A stretch of DNA of 64,000 nt from CAVQZC01 sp963718315 (GTDB lineage: Bacteria; Actinomycetota; Thermoleophilia; Gaiellales; JAICJC01), in the NCBI GenBank assembly GCA_963718315.1, contig CAVQZC010000010.1, positions 248,001 to 312,000 on the forward strand, in the 5' to 3' direction. Shown here in pieces: positions 25,941 to 34,201 of the stretch (the first letter of the stretch is position 1; each line of letters begins with the position of its first letter). Made by a program: the position numbers and the translations under genes. Below the pieces are notes generated by a model. It was not told where the DNA came from, did no database searches, and worked only from the letters and a program-made list of their open reading frames with translations.

Positions 25941-26242
25941 CCGCGCTCCTGGTCTCGCAGATCACCGTGCTCGTCCTGGCCGCATTCGTCGGGTTCGAGG
26001 TCATCTCGAAGGTGCCGACCACCCTCCACACGCCGCTGATGTCAGGCACCAACGCGATCCACGGGATCGTCATCGTGGGGGCGATCATCGTGGTCGGCTC
26101 CACCAACTCGCTGCTGGTCGAGGTGCTGGGCACGATCGCCGTCACGTTCGGCGCAATCAACGTGGCCGGCGGGTTCCTGGTCACCGACCGGATGCTGAAC
26201 ATGTTCAAGTCCCGACCTGGAGAGCGCCGCGACGATGGATAG
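25937..26242 (+). CDS. pntAB: NAD(P) transhydrogenase subunit alpha part 2 (membrane)
   Basis: 101 aa with three membrane helices: ISQITVLVLAAFVGFEVI, GIVIVGAIIVVGST and LGTIAVTFGAINVAGGFLV. HTPLMSGTNAIHGIVIVGA is the domain II signature of proton-translocating transhydrogenase. Start ATG overlaps the pntAA stop; end overlaps the pntB start by 8 nt. In longer one-piece PntA this region is fused to domain I; here it is separate, as in many Actinobacteria. Confidence 0.92.
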   Translation: MTALLVSQITVLVLAAFVGFEVISKVPTTLHTPLMSGTNAIHGIVIVGAIIVVGSTNSLLVEVLGTIAVTFGAINVAGGFLVTDRMLNMFKSRPGERRDDG

Positions 26243-27626
26243 GCGACAGGCCTTCGACCTCGCCTATCTCGCCTGCGCCGCCGCCTTCATCATCGGGCTG
26301 AAGCGGCTCGGCTCGCCGCGGACGGCCGTGCGCGGGAACCAGCTCGCGGCCGTCGCGATGGGCGTGGTCATCGTCGTCACGCTGGTCGACTCGGGCAGCC
26401 ACAACCTGGCCTGGATCCTGGGCGGCATGGTGATCGGCGGCGCGATCGGCGCGTACTCGGCGCGGGCGGTGAAGATGACCGCGATGCCGCAGATGGTGGC
26501 GCTGTTCAACGGGGTGGGCGGCGGCGCGGCGGCGCTGATCGCAGTGTCCGAGTACCACGACCGGCTGGGTCTCGCCGTCTCGCCGGCCAAGAGCGTGATC
26601 ATCTCGACCCTGTTCTCGACCATCGTCGGAGCGATCAGCTTCGCCGGCAGCATGGTCGCCTTCGGCAAGCTGCAGGAGGTCCTGCCGGGACGTCCGCTGA
26701 CCCTGCCCGGCCAGAAGCTGATCAACGCCGTCAACTTCGTGGCGGTGCTGGCGCTCGCCGTGTACCTGGTCGACGGCCACCAGAGCGAGACGGTGCTGGT
26801 GATCGCCCTCGCCCTCTCGGCACTGCTCGGCGTGACCATGGTGATGGCGATCGGCGGCGCCGACATGCCGGTCGTGATCTCGCTGCTCAACTCGTTCACC
26901 GGCCTGGCCGCCGCGGCGACCGGCTTCGTGCTCAACAACGACGCACTGATCATCGCCGGCACGCTGGTCGGCGCCTCCGGCACCCTGCTCACCCAGATGA
27001 TGGGCAGGGCCATGAACCGTTCGATCGTCAACGTCGTGTTCGGCGCCTTTGGCACCGGCGGTGGTACCGCGGCGGTGGCCGGAGCGACCGGCGGCCAGGT
27101 GCGCTCGGCGGGGGCCGACGATGTCGCCGTCATGCTCGCCTACGCGCGCCGCGTGGTGATCGTGCCCGGCTACGGCCTCGCCGTCGCCCAGGCACAGCAC
27201 AACGTGCGCGAGCTGGCGGACGGCCTCGAGAAGCGCGGAGTCGACGTCCGCTACGCAATCCACCCGGTGGCCGGCCGGATGCCGGGGCACATGAACGTGC
27301 TGCTGGCCGAGGCGGACGTCCCCTACTCCCAGCTCTACGAGATGGACGCCATCAACGACGAGTTCGTGCGCACCGACGTCTCGCTGGTGGTCGGGGCGAA
27401 CGATGTCGTCAACCCTGCCGCGCACAAGACGCCGGGCAGCCCGATCTACGGGATGCCCGTGCTCAACGTCGACGAGTCATCCGCCGTCGTCGTGCTCAAG
27501 CGGAGTATGAACACCGGCTTTGCCGGCATCGAGAACGAGCTCTTCTACGACGAGAAGACGACGATGCTCTTCGGCGACGCCAAGCAGTCGATCATCGAGC
27601 TGACCGCCGCCGTCAAGGCGCTGTAG
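26235..27626 (+). CDS. pntB: NAD(P) transhydrogenase subunit beta
   Basis: 463 aa. About eight or nine membrane helices (residues 5-270) including AMPQMVALFNGVGGGAAALI, with the His/Asn-type proton channel residues in the middle helices; then a cytoplasmic NADP-binding domain III from about residue 285: VIVPGYGLAVAQAQHNVREL, GRMPGHMNVLLAEADVP, VVGANDVVNPAA and SMNTGFAGIENELFY. Full length for the family. Stop abuts the stop of the convergent cytochrome gene. Confidence 0.95.
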   Translation: MDRRQAFDLAYLACAAAFIIGLKRLGSPRTAVRGNQLAAVAMGVVIVVTLVDSGSHNLAWILGGMVIGGAIGAYSARAVKMTAMPQMVALFNGVGGGAAALIAVSEYHDRLGLAVSPAKSVIISTLFSTIVGAISFAGSMVAFGKLQEVLPGRPLTLPGQKLINAVNFVAVLALAVYLVDGHQSETVLVIALALSALLGVTMVMAIGGADMPVVISLLNSFTGLAAAATGFVLNNDALIIAGTLVGASGTLLTQMMGRAMNRSIVNVVFGAFGTGGGTAAVAGATGGQVRSAGADDVAVMLAYARRVVIVPGYGLAVAQAQHNVRELADGLEKRGVDVRYAIHPVAGRMPGHMNVLLAEADVPYSQLYEMDAINDEFVRTDVSLVVGANDVVNPAAHKTPGSPIYGMPVLNVDESSAVVVLKRSMNTGFAGIENELFYDEKTTMLFGDAKQSIIELTAAVKAL

Positions 27627-28425
27627 CTACTTCAGCGTGTCGATGTAGGCGATCAGCTCGGCGATCTGTGTCGGCGAGAGGATGCCGCCCCAGTGCGGCA
27701 TGCTGACGATCGGGGCGCGGCCGATCACGCTGCCCGACCGGATCACATCCGCGATCTTGGCCGGCGTGTTGAACTGGGTGCGGAAGTCGGCTCCCGACAG
27801 CGGGGGGATCGTCCCGTCAGGCGACTGTGGGTTCGGCACGCCGCCGAGGCCGTTCGGGCCGTGGCAGTTGACACAGCCGTAGCGCGAGTAGAGCGCCGCA
27901 CCAGCGACCGCATCGCCCTGGTTGGCAGGCACCGGCTTTGGCGTCGCGTACTGCACCGAGGGGAAACCCGCCTTCATGTAGGCGACCAGCGCGGCTACCT
28001 GCTGCTTCGAGATCACCTCACCCCACACCGGCATGTACGGCTGCTGCGGGTTGTCGACCACACCGGCGCCGTGCTGGATGATCGACGTCAGCTGGGCGAC
28101 GGTCAGGTTGGGCGCGATCGGCTGCAGCGCCGGCACGTGCGGGTCGACGCCTCCCTCGCCGCGGTCGCCGTGGCACTGTGCGCAGGCGAAGTCGACAAAG
28201 GCATGGGCACCGGCGGCGACCTGGGGGTTCGACGGCTGCGTGGTTCGTCGTTCCCCCGGCGCCGCCGGTGGTCACCGTCGTGGGAGTCACGCTGTCCTGG
28301 CCGCCGTAGTACGCCGCCACGGCAATGCCGAGCATCACGGTAGCCAGCACCGCGACCACGCCAATCACGGCGGTAAGCTCTCCGCCGCTTCTCCCCTGGC
28401 TTTCCGATTGTGGACGTTCGCCCAT
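27627..28425 (-). CDS. Membrane-anchored diheme cytochrome c (one-base frameshift near 28240)
   Basis: About 265 aa once one extra base near 28240 is discounted. The N-terminal part (from ATG 28425) has a single membrane anchor AVIGVVAVLATVMLGIAVAA near residue 20; after the shift come two c-type heme domains, each with CXXCH: CAQCH (about residue 83) and CVNCH (about 186), and distal methionines in YMPVWGEV and SMPHWGGIL. It would carry electrons on the outer face of the membrane, e.g. from a menaquinol-cytochrome c reductase to an oxidase or to a periplasmic enzyme. No oxidase genes are near. The read-through frames share no other gene, and protein similarity is intact on both sides of the shift. 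Confidence 0.78.
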
Positions 28426-28561
28426 GACGAAACTCTCGACTCACCCCGTACCTAGCGCATCGGGGGCTGACCCTACATCAGATGCGGCAAACCCGCAGTT
28501 CGCCCGGTACGATCACCCTGCAGGTTCGTGACCATTGTCACCAGACCAGGAGGGGAATGCG

Positions 28562-28858
28562 ATGATCGCCGTCTTTGTCACGCTTCGAGCCGACGACCGC
28601 GACCGCGTGATGGGCGTCGCCGAGAAGGCCGCACCGACCTTCGAGGGCATGCCGGGCCTGCGCTCCAAGGTCTTCACATGGGATGCCGACCGGGGCGAGG
28701 CTACCAACGTCTACGTCTGGGAGTCCGAGGAGGCGGCGCGCGCCTTCTTCACGCCGGAGCTCGGTGCCCTGGTGACGCAGCTGTACGGCGTCGAGCCGGA
28801 GATCCGCTTCGTCGAGATCGGCGCGCTCGTGGACAACGGCGCCGCGGTCACTGCGTAG
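28562..28858 (+). CDS. Small dimeric alpha/beta-barrel (ABM/YdhR-like) protein
   Basis: 98 aa with a strong AGGAGGGG ribosome site. Pattern is one ferredoxin-like ABM fold: MIAVFVTLRADDRDRVMGVA, then FEGMPGLRSKVFTWDADRG, NVYVWESEEAARAFF and a closing strand IRFVEIGAL. The sequence VYVWESEEAA and GLRSKVFTWD fit YdhR-like putative monooxygenases. No catalytic residue can be assigned. It stands alone, divergent from the cytochrome gene and convergent with the M20 peptidase. Confidence 0.72.
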   Translation: MIAVFVTLRADDRDRVMGVAEKAAPTFEGMPGLRSKVFTWDADRGEATNVYVWESEEAARAFFTPELGALVTQLYGVEPEIRFVEIGALVDNGAAVTA

Positions 28859-28860
28859 GC

Positions 28861-29922
28861 TCAGAGCCGCTCGAGCAGGGCGGCGAGCAGCTCGGCGCGC
28901 CGCTCGATGGAGCTCAGTGAGACACGCTCCTCGTCGGCGTGAGCGCCTGCGCCGATCGGCCCCAGGCCGTCGACGACCGGCGTGCCCACCGCCGCGGCGA
29001 AGTTCCCATCCGAGCCGCCGCCGGAGGCATGTTCCGCCAGCTTGACGCCCAGCGTCTCGGCGATCTCCAGCACGCGCTCCGCCAGCTCAACCCCTTGTTG
29101 GGAGCGGATCATCGGCGGCCGCGTGATGCCGCCCGTGACGGTCAGCGTCGCACCTTCGGCGACCGGCTGCAGCCCTCGGATGGCGTCCTCCAGCTCACGC
29201 TGGTCAGGCGTCGTCCACGCCCGGGCGTCGATCCGCGCCCAGGCATGCGCGGCCACCACGTTGTCACCGGTGCCACCGCCGATCTGGCCCACGTTGACGC
29301 GAATGCCGCGCTCGCGGTCGACCAGCTTGCGGAGGGCCAGCGTCTGGTGGGCCAGCTCGTTGATCGCCGAGACGCCGCCGTTCTGGTGCCCGGCGTGAGC
29401 GGCGAGCCCGTCGACGTAGAGCTGATACCGGGCAAGGCCCGACCGCTGGGTGGTGATCGTCCCGTTCTTCACCGGCGGCTCCAGCACGAGCGCCAGCTCG
29501 GCCTCCTTTGCGAGCTGCTCGACGACGGGGCGCCCGCTGGGGCTCCCCACCTCCTCATCGGCCGTGATCAGCAGACGCACGGGGCGCTTCGGCACGCCGC
29601 TGCGGCGGATCGCCTCGAGGGCGACCACCAGCCCACCCTTCATATCCAGCGCGCCCGGCCCGTGGGCGAGGTCGTCCTCCACCCGGAACGGCAGCCGGGC
29701 GATGGTGCCGGCCGGCCAGACGGTGTCCATGTGGCCGATGACGAGGATCTCGCCGCCGCCGCCGAACTCCGCGATCAGGTGGGGGCCGTCCATCGACACG
29801 GCGCCGCCCAGCCCCTCCAGCTCGGCCGCCAGGAACCGCCCGATGTGCCTCATCCGCTCGGCGTCGCCGGTCGGACTCTCGAGCTCGACCAGGTGCCTCA
29901 GCAGCTCGACAGGGCGCATCAC
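28861..29922 (-). CDS. M20 metallopeptidase (carboxypeptidase G2-like)
   Basis: About 353 aa. Zinc-binding residues of the M20 family: HMDTVWP (His, Asp), DMKGG (Asp), ADEEVGSPSG (catalytic Glu and metal Glu), LEPPVKNG and the C-terminal AGAHADEE. The dimerisation domain (about 175-285) includes GLAAHAGHQNGGVSAINELA. Close in pattern to glutamate carboxypeptidases that remove C-terminal Glu from folate-like or peptide substrates. GTG 29922 is chosen as start because it is exactly 6 nt from a TAGGGT box; ATG 29919 is the alternative. Cytoplasmic, no signal peptide. Confidence 0.82.
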   Translation of the reverse strand: MMRPVELLRHLVELESPTGDAERMRHIGRFLAAELEGLGGAVSMDGPHLIAEFGGGGEILVIGHMDTVWPAGTIARLPFRVEDDLAHGPGALDMKGGLVVALEAIRRSGVPKRPVRLLITADEEVGSPSGRPVVEQLAKEAELALVLEPPVKNGTITTQRSGLARYQLYVDGLAAHAGHQNGGVSAINELAHQTLALRKLVDRERGIRVNVGQIGGGTGDNVVAAHAWARIDARAWTTPDQRELEDAIRGLQPVAEGATLTVTGGITRPPMIRSQQGVELAERVLEIAETLGVKLAEHASGGGSDGNFAAAVGTPVVDGLGPIGAGAHADEERVSLSSIERRAELLAALLERL

Positions 29923-29927
29923 GCCCA

Positions 29928-29947
29928 AACCCTACAACGGTAGGGTT
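29928..29947. promoter_or_regulatory. Symmetric divergent promoter: two TAGGGT boxes in one palindrome
   Basis: AACCCTAC (29928-29935), AACG, GTAGGGTT (29940-29947). Each strand reads TAGGGT pointing outward and each box is followed by exactly 6 nt and a GTG: 29953 on plus (epimerase) and 29922 on minus (M20 peptidase). Neither gene has a ribosome site. Confidence 0.65.
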
Positions 29948-29952
29948 GCGCG

Positions 29953-30966
29953 GTGAAGCTCCTCGTGATCGGCGGCACGGGATTCATCGGCCGTCATCTC
30001 TCTGAGGCGGCGGCGGGACGCCGGCACTCCGTCACGGTGTTCAGCCGCGGTCAGACGAGACGTCCTCCGGCGCGTGCGGGCGTCGCATACGTGCGCGGCG
30101 ACCGCGAAACCGACCTGGACGTCATCACCGGTCACGAGTGGGACGCCGTGATCGACGTCTACGGCCACCTGCCGCAGGTGGTGTCCGCCAATGCGATCAC
30201 ACTCGCCTCCTGCGCCCGCCGCTACGTGTTCATCTCGACGACCGCGGTGTACGCGGGGGCCGAGACACCGCCGTCAGAGGACTCCCCCCTGCGGTCGATC
30301 TCCGACGAGGCGGCGGCGGATTTCACGCGCGACGACGACATCACCGGTGAGGCGTACGGCCCGCTCAAGGTGCGGTGCGAGGCGACCGTCGAGGCGGCGT
30401 TCCCGGGGCGGGCGCTGATTATCCGCCCCGGCCTCATCAACGGGGCGTGCGACTCGTCGCAACGGCTGCCGTACTGGCTGGAACGCCTCTCACTCGGCGG
30501 AGAGGTGCTCGCCCCGGGCGATCCTGAACGGCGGATCCAGAGCCTCGACGTCGGCGACCTCGTAAGCTGGCTGGTCGATCTGGTCGAGCGCGATGCGACC
30601 GGGACCTACAACGCGGCCGAGCCGGACCCGCCCACCTTCGCCTCACTGCTCGCCCAGTGCGCCGAGGGGATGGGCGTTACGCCAAAGCTGACGTGGGTCA
30701 GTGACGAGTTTCTCGAGGACCGCGGGTTCGTGCCCGATGGGAGCCTACCGTCGCTCTGGTTCAGGGCCGACGATCCCGACTGGCAGCCGGTCGACGTCAC
30801 CCGTGCCGCGGAGGCCGGCCTCCACTGCCGGCCATTCGCCGAGACGGTCGCTGCCACCCTGGCCTGGATCAGGCGCGACGAACCCCACACGCAGACACTG
30901 TCCGGGGAGCGTGAGCGCGAGCTCCTCGCCGACTGGCACGCCGGCCGCCCTGTCGGCGCGAACTAG
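29953..30966 (+). CDS. NAD-dependent epimerase/dehydratase
   Basis: 337 aa, extended short-chain dehydrogenase. KLLVIGGTGFIGRHLSEAA (residues 2-20) is the cofactor-binding GGTGFIG. DRETDLDVI and AVIDVYGHLPQVVSANAIT follow; the catalytic Ser/Tyr region is YVFISTTAVYAG, and EAYGPLKVRCE gives the YxxxK-like YGPLK. The second half (RIQSLDVGDLVSWLVDLVE, GTYNAAEPDPPTFASLL) is the substrate-binding lobe. Matches bacterial reductases/epimerases of unknown sugar substrate; a function like that of sugar-nucleotide 4-epimerase is not certain. Stop overlaps by 4 nt with the stop of the convergent SNF2 gene. Confidence 0.85.
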   Translation: MKLLVIGGTGFIGRHLSEAAAGRRHSVTVFSRGQTRRPPARAGVAYVRGDRETDLDVITGHEWDAVIDVYGHLPQVVSANAITLASCARRYVFISTTAVYAGAETPPSEDSPLRSISDEAAADFTRDDDITGEAYGPLKVRCEATVEAAFPGRALIIRPGLINGACDSSQRLPYWLERLSLGGEVLAPGDPERRIQSLDVGDLVSWLVDLVERDATGTYNAAEPDPPTFASLLAQCAEGMGVTPKLTWVSDEFLEDRGFVPDGSLPSLWFRADDPDWQPVDVTRAAEAGLHCRPFAETVAATLAWIRRDEPHTQTLSGERERELLADWHAGRPVGAN

Positions 30967-33656
30967 GCATCGCGCAGCGCGACCAGGTCTGCCAGCTCCT
31001 CGTCCGTCAGCTCCGAGATCGCCGACTCGACGCCGCGGTCGACGATGCTCGTGGCCAGCCCTCGCTTGGCCTCGATCAGCTCGTCGATCTTCTCCTCGAT
31101 GGTGCCCGCGCAGACCATCCTGTGCACCTGCACGACGCGGGTCTGCCCGATCCGGTGCGCGCGGTCGGACGCCTGGTCTTCGACTGCAGGGTTCCACCAG
31201 CGGTCGAAGTGGAACACGTGGCTGGCGTTGGTCAGGTTGAGCCCCATGCCGCCGGCGCGCAGCGACATCACCATCACCCGCGGCTCCGCTCCGTCGGCCT
31301 GGAACCGGTCGACGATCTTCTCCCGCTCCGGCACCGGCGTCGAGCCGTCCAGGTACAGCCGCTCGACTCCCAGCTCCCGCGGCAGGTGCTCGGCCAGCAG
31401 CCGCCCCATCGTTGCGTACTGGGTGAAGACCAGGGCGCTGTCGCCCTCGGCGATCGCCTCGGCCAGCATCTCGTCGAGACGGTCGAGCTTGCCCGACCGT
31501 CCGCTCATCGTCCCCGGCTTGCCGAGCGCGTGCACCGGGTGGTTGCAGACCTGCTTCAGCCGGGTGAGCAGCGCCAGCACGTGGCCGCGGCGCTCGATCC
31601 CGGCGGCGTCGCGCACCTCGCGCATCATCCTGTCGATGGTCGCCTGGTAGAGCGCAGCCTGTTCGACCGTCAACGTGCAGTACTCGTTCGACACCTGGCG
31701 CGGCGGCAGGTCGGGCAGGATGGCGGGGTCGCTCTTGTGGCGGCGGAGGATGATCGGCGCCGTCACCCGGCGGAGGCGCACGGTGGCCACCTCGTCCCCG
31801 CGCCGCTCGACCGGGGTCGCATAGCGGCGGCGGAACGCGGTGCGCGTGTCGAGCAGTCCGGGATTCAGGAAGTGGACGATCGACCACAGCTCGTCCAGCC
31901 GGTTCTCGATCGGCGTGCCGGTCAGCGCCACCCGGTGGCCGGCGGTCAGCGCGCGGGCGGCCTGGGCGCCTCGCGTGAGCGGGTTCTTCACCTGCTGCGC
32001 CTCGTCCAGCACGACGGCGCGCCACTCGATCTCGGACAGCAGGCGCCGGTCGCGCGGAAGCAGCGAGTACGACGTCAGCACGACGTCGTGGCCGCGCAGC
32101 GCGTCGGCGCTGCGCGTCCGGTCCGGCCCGTGATGCAGGTGCACCGAGAGCGCGGGCGCGAACCGGTGCAGCTCGCGCACCCAGTTGCCCATCACCGAGG
32201 CCGGGCAGACGATCAGCGTCGGCGAGCTGGGCTCGTCCGACTCGTTGAGCAGGTAGGCGATCAGCTGCACCGTCTTGCCGAGGCCCATGTCGTCGGCCAG
32301 CAGGGCGCCGATTCCCAGCTCGCGCATCCGCACCAGCCAGCCCAGTCCGGCCAGCTGGTAGGGGCGGAGCTCCCCGTGGAACCCGTCGGCCGGCTGCATC
32401 GGCTCGCGCATTGCGCCGTCGCGGAGCTGTGCCGCCAGCATCGCCAGCTCGCCGCCCGCCATCGCCTCGACCGAGACGTCGAAGCCGCGCAGGTCGGCAT
32501 CGCCGGCGAGGGTTGCACCCAGGGCGGTCAGCGCCGGCAGGCCGCCGCCGTGCACCGCCAGCTGGGCGAGCTGCTTCGCCCGCCGCATCTCCTTGTCGTT
32601 GAGCAGCCGCCACTCGCCGCCCAGGCGCACCAGCGGCTGGGTCGCCGCCGCCAGCGCACGGAACTCCTCGTCGCTGATCTGGTGGCCGCCCAGCGCCGCC
32701 CGAAGGTCGTAGGACACGACCCCGCCGAGCGACAGCGGCTCGGCCTGGAACCGCAGCTCGGCGTCCTCGAGCTCGAGCTCCGAGGTCTCCTTCAGCTCGT
32801 CGGGGAGCTCCACCTCCGCACCCGAGAACTCGAGCGCGGCAGATGCCAGCCGCAGCTCACCGACCTGGTCGAGGGTCAGCTCGGCCGTCCCGTTTCGGAG
32901 CTTGCCCAGGAGCGGCAGGATCCGGGCCGCACGGGTCACGGCAGGCGCATTGGGCGGCGTCACCACGAGCGGCCACCCGGAATCCGGTGACGGCGGCAGC
33001 GACAGCGTGAGGGTGAGCTTGTCGAGCGAGTCGCGGAGCCGCACCACCGGAGCCACGGCGCCCAGGTCGGGCGCCACCGTGCGCAGCGCCGGCTGCAGCA
33101 CCGAGAGGTCGATGGAGTCGCCGTGCACGTCCGGCAGGGTCAGCAGCCGGGGCTCGCGCACCGCCGCGGCGAGCGATCGCAGCAGCGAGTTGACGAACTC
33201 CCGCAACACATCCTCGGCGGGCACCGGCGGCTCTGCGAACTCCTCCAGGTCGGGCACGACGCAGTGGCCAAGCGGCGGGAAGGCTGCCGCGAACCGTGAC
33301 AGATCCGGCATCGTGTCGCCCGTGCGGGCAACCTGGTCGGCAAGCCGGGCGACCAGCCGCCAGGCCCGCAGCGACGGGCTGCCGTCGAGGCGCTCCTCCG
33401 AGAGCAGGTAGGCGGTGGCCGAGAGCACCGGGAGACAGCGGGCGTCCGCATGCCGGCGACGCCCGTTCACCTCCACGGTCAGTGGCAAACGGCGAAGGCT
33501 GTGCGGAAGTCCGGCGTCGTCAAGCAGCCCCAGCCAGGCGCCTGGGGTGAGAGGCGAAACGGAGAAGAAGCCGAGCAAGGGCTCCTCACCGCCACGGGGC
33601 ACGAACGTCAGCTCGAGTGGAGCCCGCCGAGCCGTTGATGTCGAGGGCAGGGTCAA
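30963..33656 (-). CDS. SNF2-family DEAD/DEAH ATPase (Swi2/Snf2-like helicase)
   Basis: 897 aa. N-terminal about 400 residues are the SNF2-associated domain typical of bacterial HepA/RapA-like proteins (VTPPNAPAVTRAARILPLLG). ATPase: DDMGLGKTVQLIAYLL (Walker A) near residue 455, VLDEAQQVKNPLT (motif II DEAQ), SLLPRDRRLL; C-terminal helicase domain with ALVFTQYATMGRLLAEHLP, MSLRAGGMGLNLTNASHVFH and DRAHRIGQTRVVQVHRM. It moves along double-stranded DNA remodelling protein-DNA complexes such as stalled RNA polymerase. A TTG at 33656 stands 7 nt after TACCGT, consistent with leaderless expression; no other start is better. No zinc finger SWIM gene nearby. Confidence 0.9.
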   Translation of the reverse strand: MTLPSTSTARRAPLELTFVPRGGEEPLLGFFSVSPLTPGAWLGLLDDAGLPHSLRRLPLTVEVNGRRRHADARCLPVLSATAYLLSEERLDGSPSLRAWRLVARLADQVARTGDTMPDLSRFAAAFPPLGHCVVPDLEEFAEPPVPAEDVLREFVNSLLRSLAAAVREPRLLTLPDVHGDSIDLSVLQPALRTVAPDLGAVAPVVRLRDSLDKLTLTLSLPPSPDSGWPLVVTPPNAPAVTRAARILPLLGKLRNGTAELTLDQVGELRLASAALEFSGAEVELPDELKETSELELEDAELRFQAEPLSLGGVVSYDLRAALGGHQISDEEFRALAAATQPLVRLGGEWRLLNDKEMRRAKQLAQLAVHGGGLPALTALGATLAGDADLRGFDVSVEAMAGGELAMLAAQLRDGAMREPMQPADGFHGELRPYQLAGLGWLVRMRELGIGALLADDMGLGKTVQLIAYLLNESDEPSSPTLIVCPASVMGNWVRELHRFAPALSVHLHHGPDRTRSADALRGHDVVLTSYSLLPRDRRLLSEIEWRAVVLDEAQQVKNPLTRGAQAARALTAGHRVALTGTPIENRLDELWSIVHFLNPGLLDTRTAFRRRYATPVERRGDEVATVRLRRVTAPIILRRHKSDPAILPDLPPRQVSNEYCTLTVEQAALYQATIDRMMREVRDAAGIERRGHVLALLTRLKQVCNHPVHALGKPGTMSGRSGKLDRLDEMLAEAIAEGDSALVFTQYATMGRLLAEHLPRELGVERLYLDGSTPVPEREKIVDRFQADGAEPRVMVMSLRAGGMGLNLTNASHVFHFDRWWNPAVEDQASDRAHRIGQTRVVQVHRMVCAGTIEEKIDELIEAKRGLATSIVDRGVESAISELTDEELADLVALRDA

Positions 33657-33751
33657 ACACTCAACGGTAGCAACGCCGGCCGCGCCGGCGCGGCAGTGTC
33701 ACGCGATGGGTCGGCCGGTCGCCGCACGCAGTGGTAGGTTTCCGGTCCGGC

Positions 33752-34201
33752 ATGGTGACTTTGAACGTCAACGGGCAGACCTACCAGGTGAACGGCGGCG
33801 GGCTCCGCACCCTGGCCGAGGCGCTGCGCGAGGATCTCGCGCTGACCGGCACCAAGGTCGCCTGCGGCGAGGGGACGTGTGGGAGTTGCACCGTGCTGAT
33901 CGACGACCGTCCGCAGCTCTCCTGCCTCACCCTCCTGGCCGCCGTCGACCGCAGCAGCATCCGCACGGTCGAGGATGGCGGCCGGCTGCTCGAGCGCCTT
34001 CAGGCCGCTTTCGTGGCCGAGGACGGACTGCAGTGCGGCTACTGCACGCCCGGTCAGCTGATGTCCGCCGTGGCGCTGCTGGAGCGGGAGCCGAAGCCTG
34101 ACACCGGCCAGATCGTCGAGGCGATGAGCGGCAACCTGTGCCGCTGCGGGGCGTACGAAGGCATCGCGGCGGCGGTCGCACGCGCGGCGGCGGAGTCCTG
34201 A
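33752..34201 (+). CDS. Molybdenum hydroxylase, 2Fe-2S subunit
   Basis: 149 aa. Plant-ferredoxin type cluster: C38, C43, C46 (VACGEGTCGSC) and C58; second cluster in the C-terminal helical domain: C95, C98 (LQCGYCTPGQLM), C130, C132 (GNLCRCGAYEGI). This is the small electron-transfer chain of xanthine-dehydrogenase/CO-dehydrogenase family enzymes. It is first of a three-gene operon whose second and third genes start at overlapping TGATG and GTGA. A TAGGTT box lies 11 nt before the ATG. Confidence 0.93.
   Translation: MVTLNVNGQTYQVNGGGLRTLAEALREDLALTGTKVACGEGTCGSCTVLIDDRPQLSCLTLLAAVDRSSIRTVEDGGRLLERLQAAFVAEDGLQCGYCTPGQLMSAVALLEREPKPDTGQIVEAMSGNLCRCGAYEGIAAAVARAAAES

Noticed and set aside
31122..32990. 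A 622-codon frame opposite the SNF2 gene.
   Set aside because: Same reason: shadow frame of a conserved ATPase.
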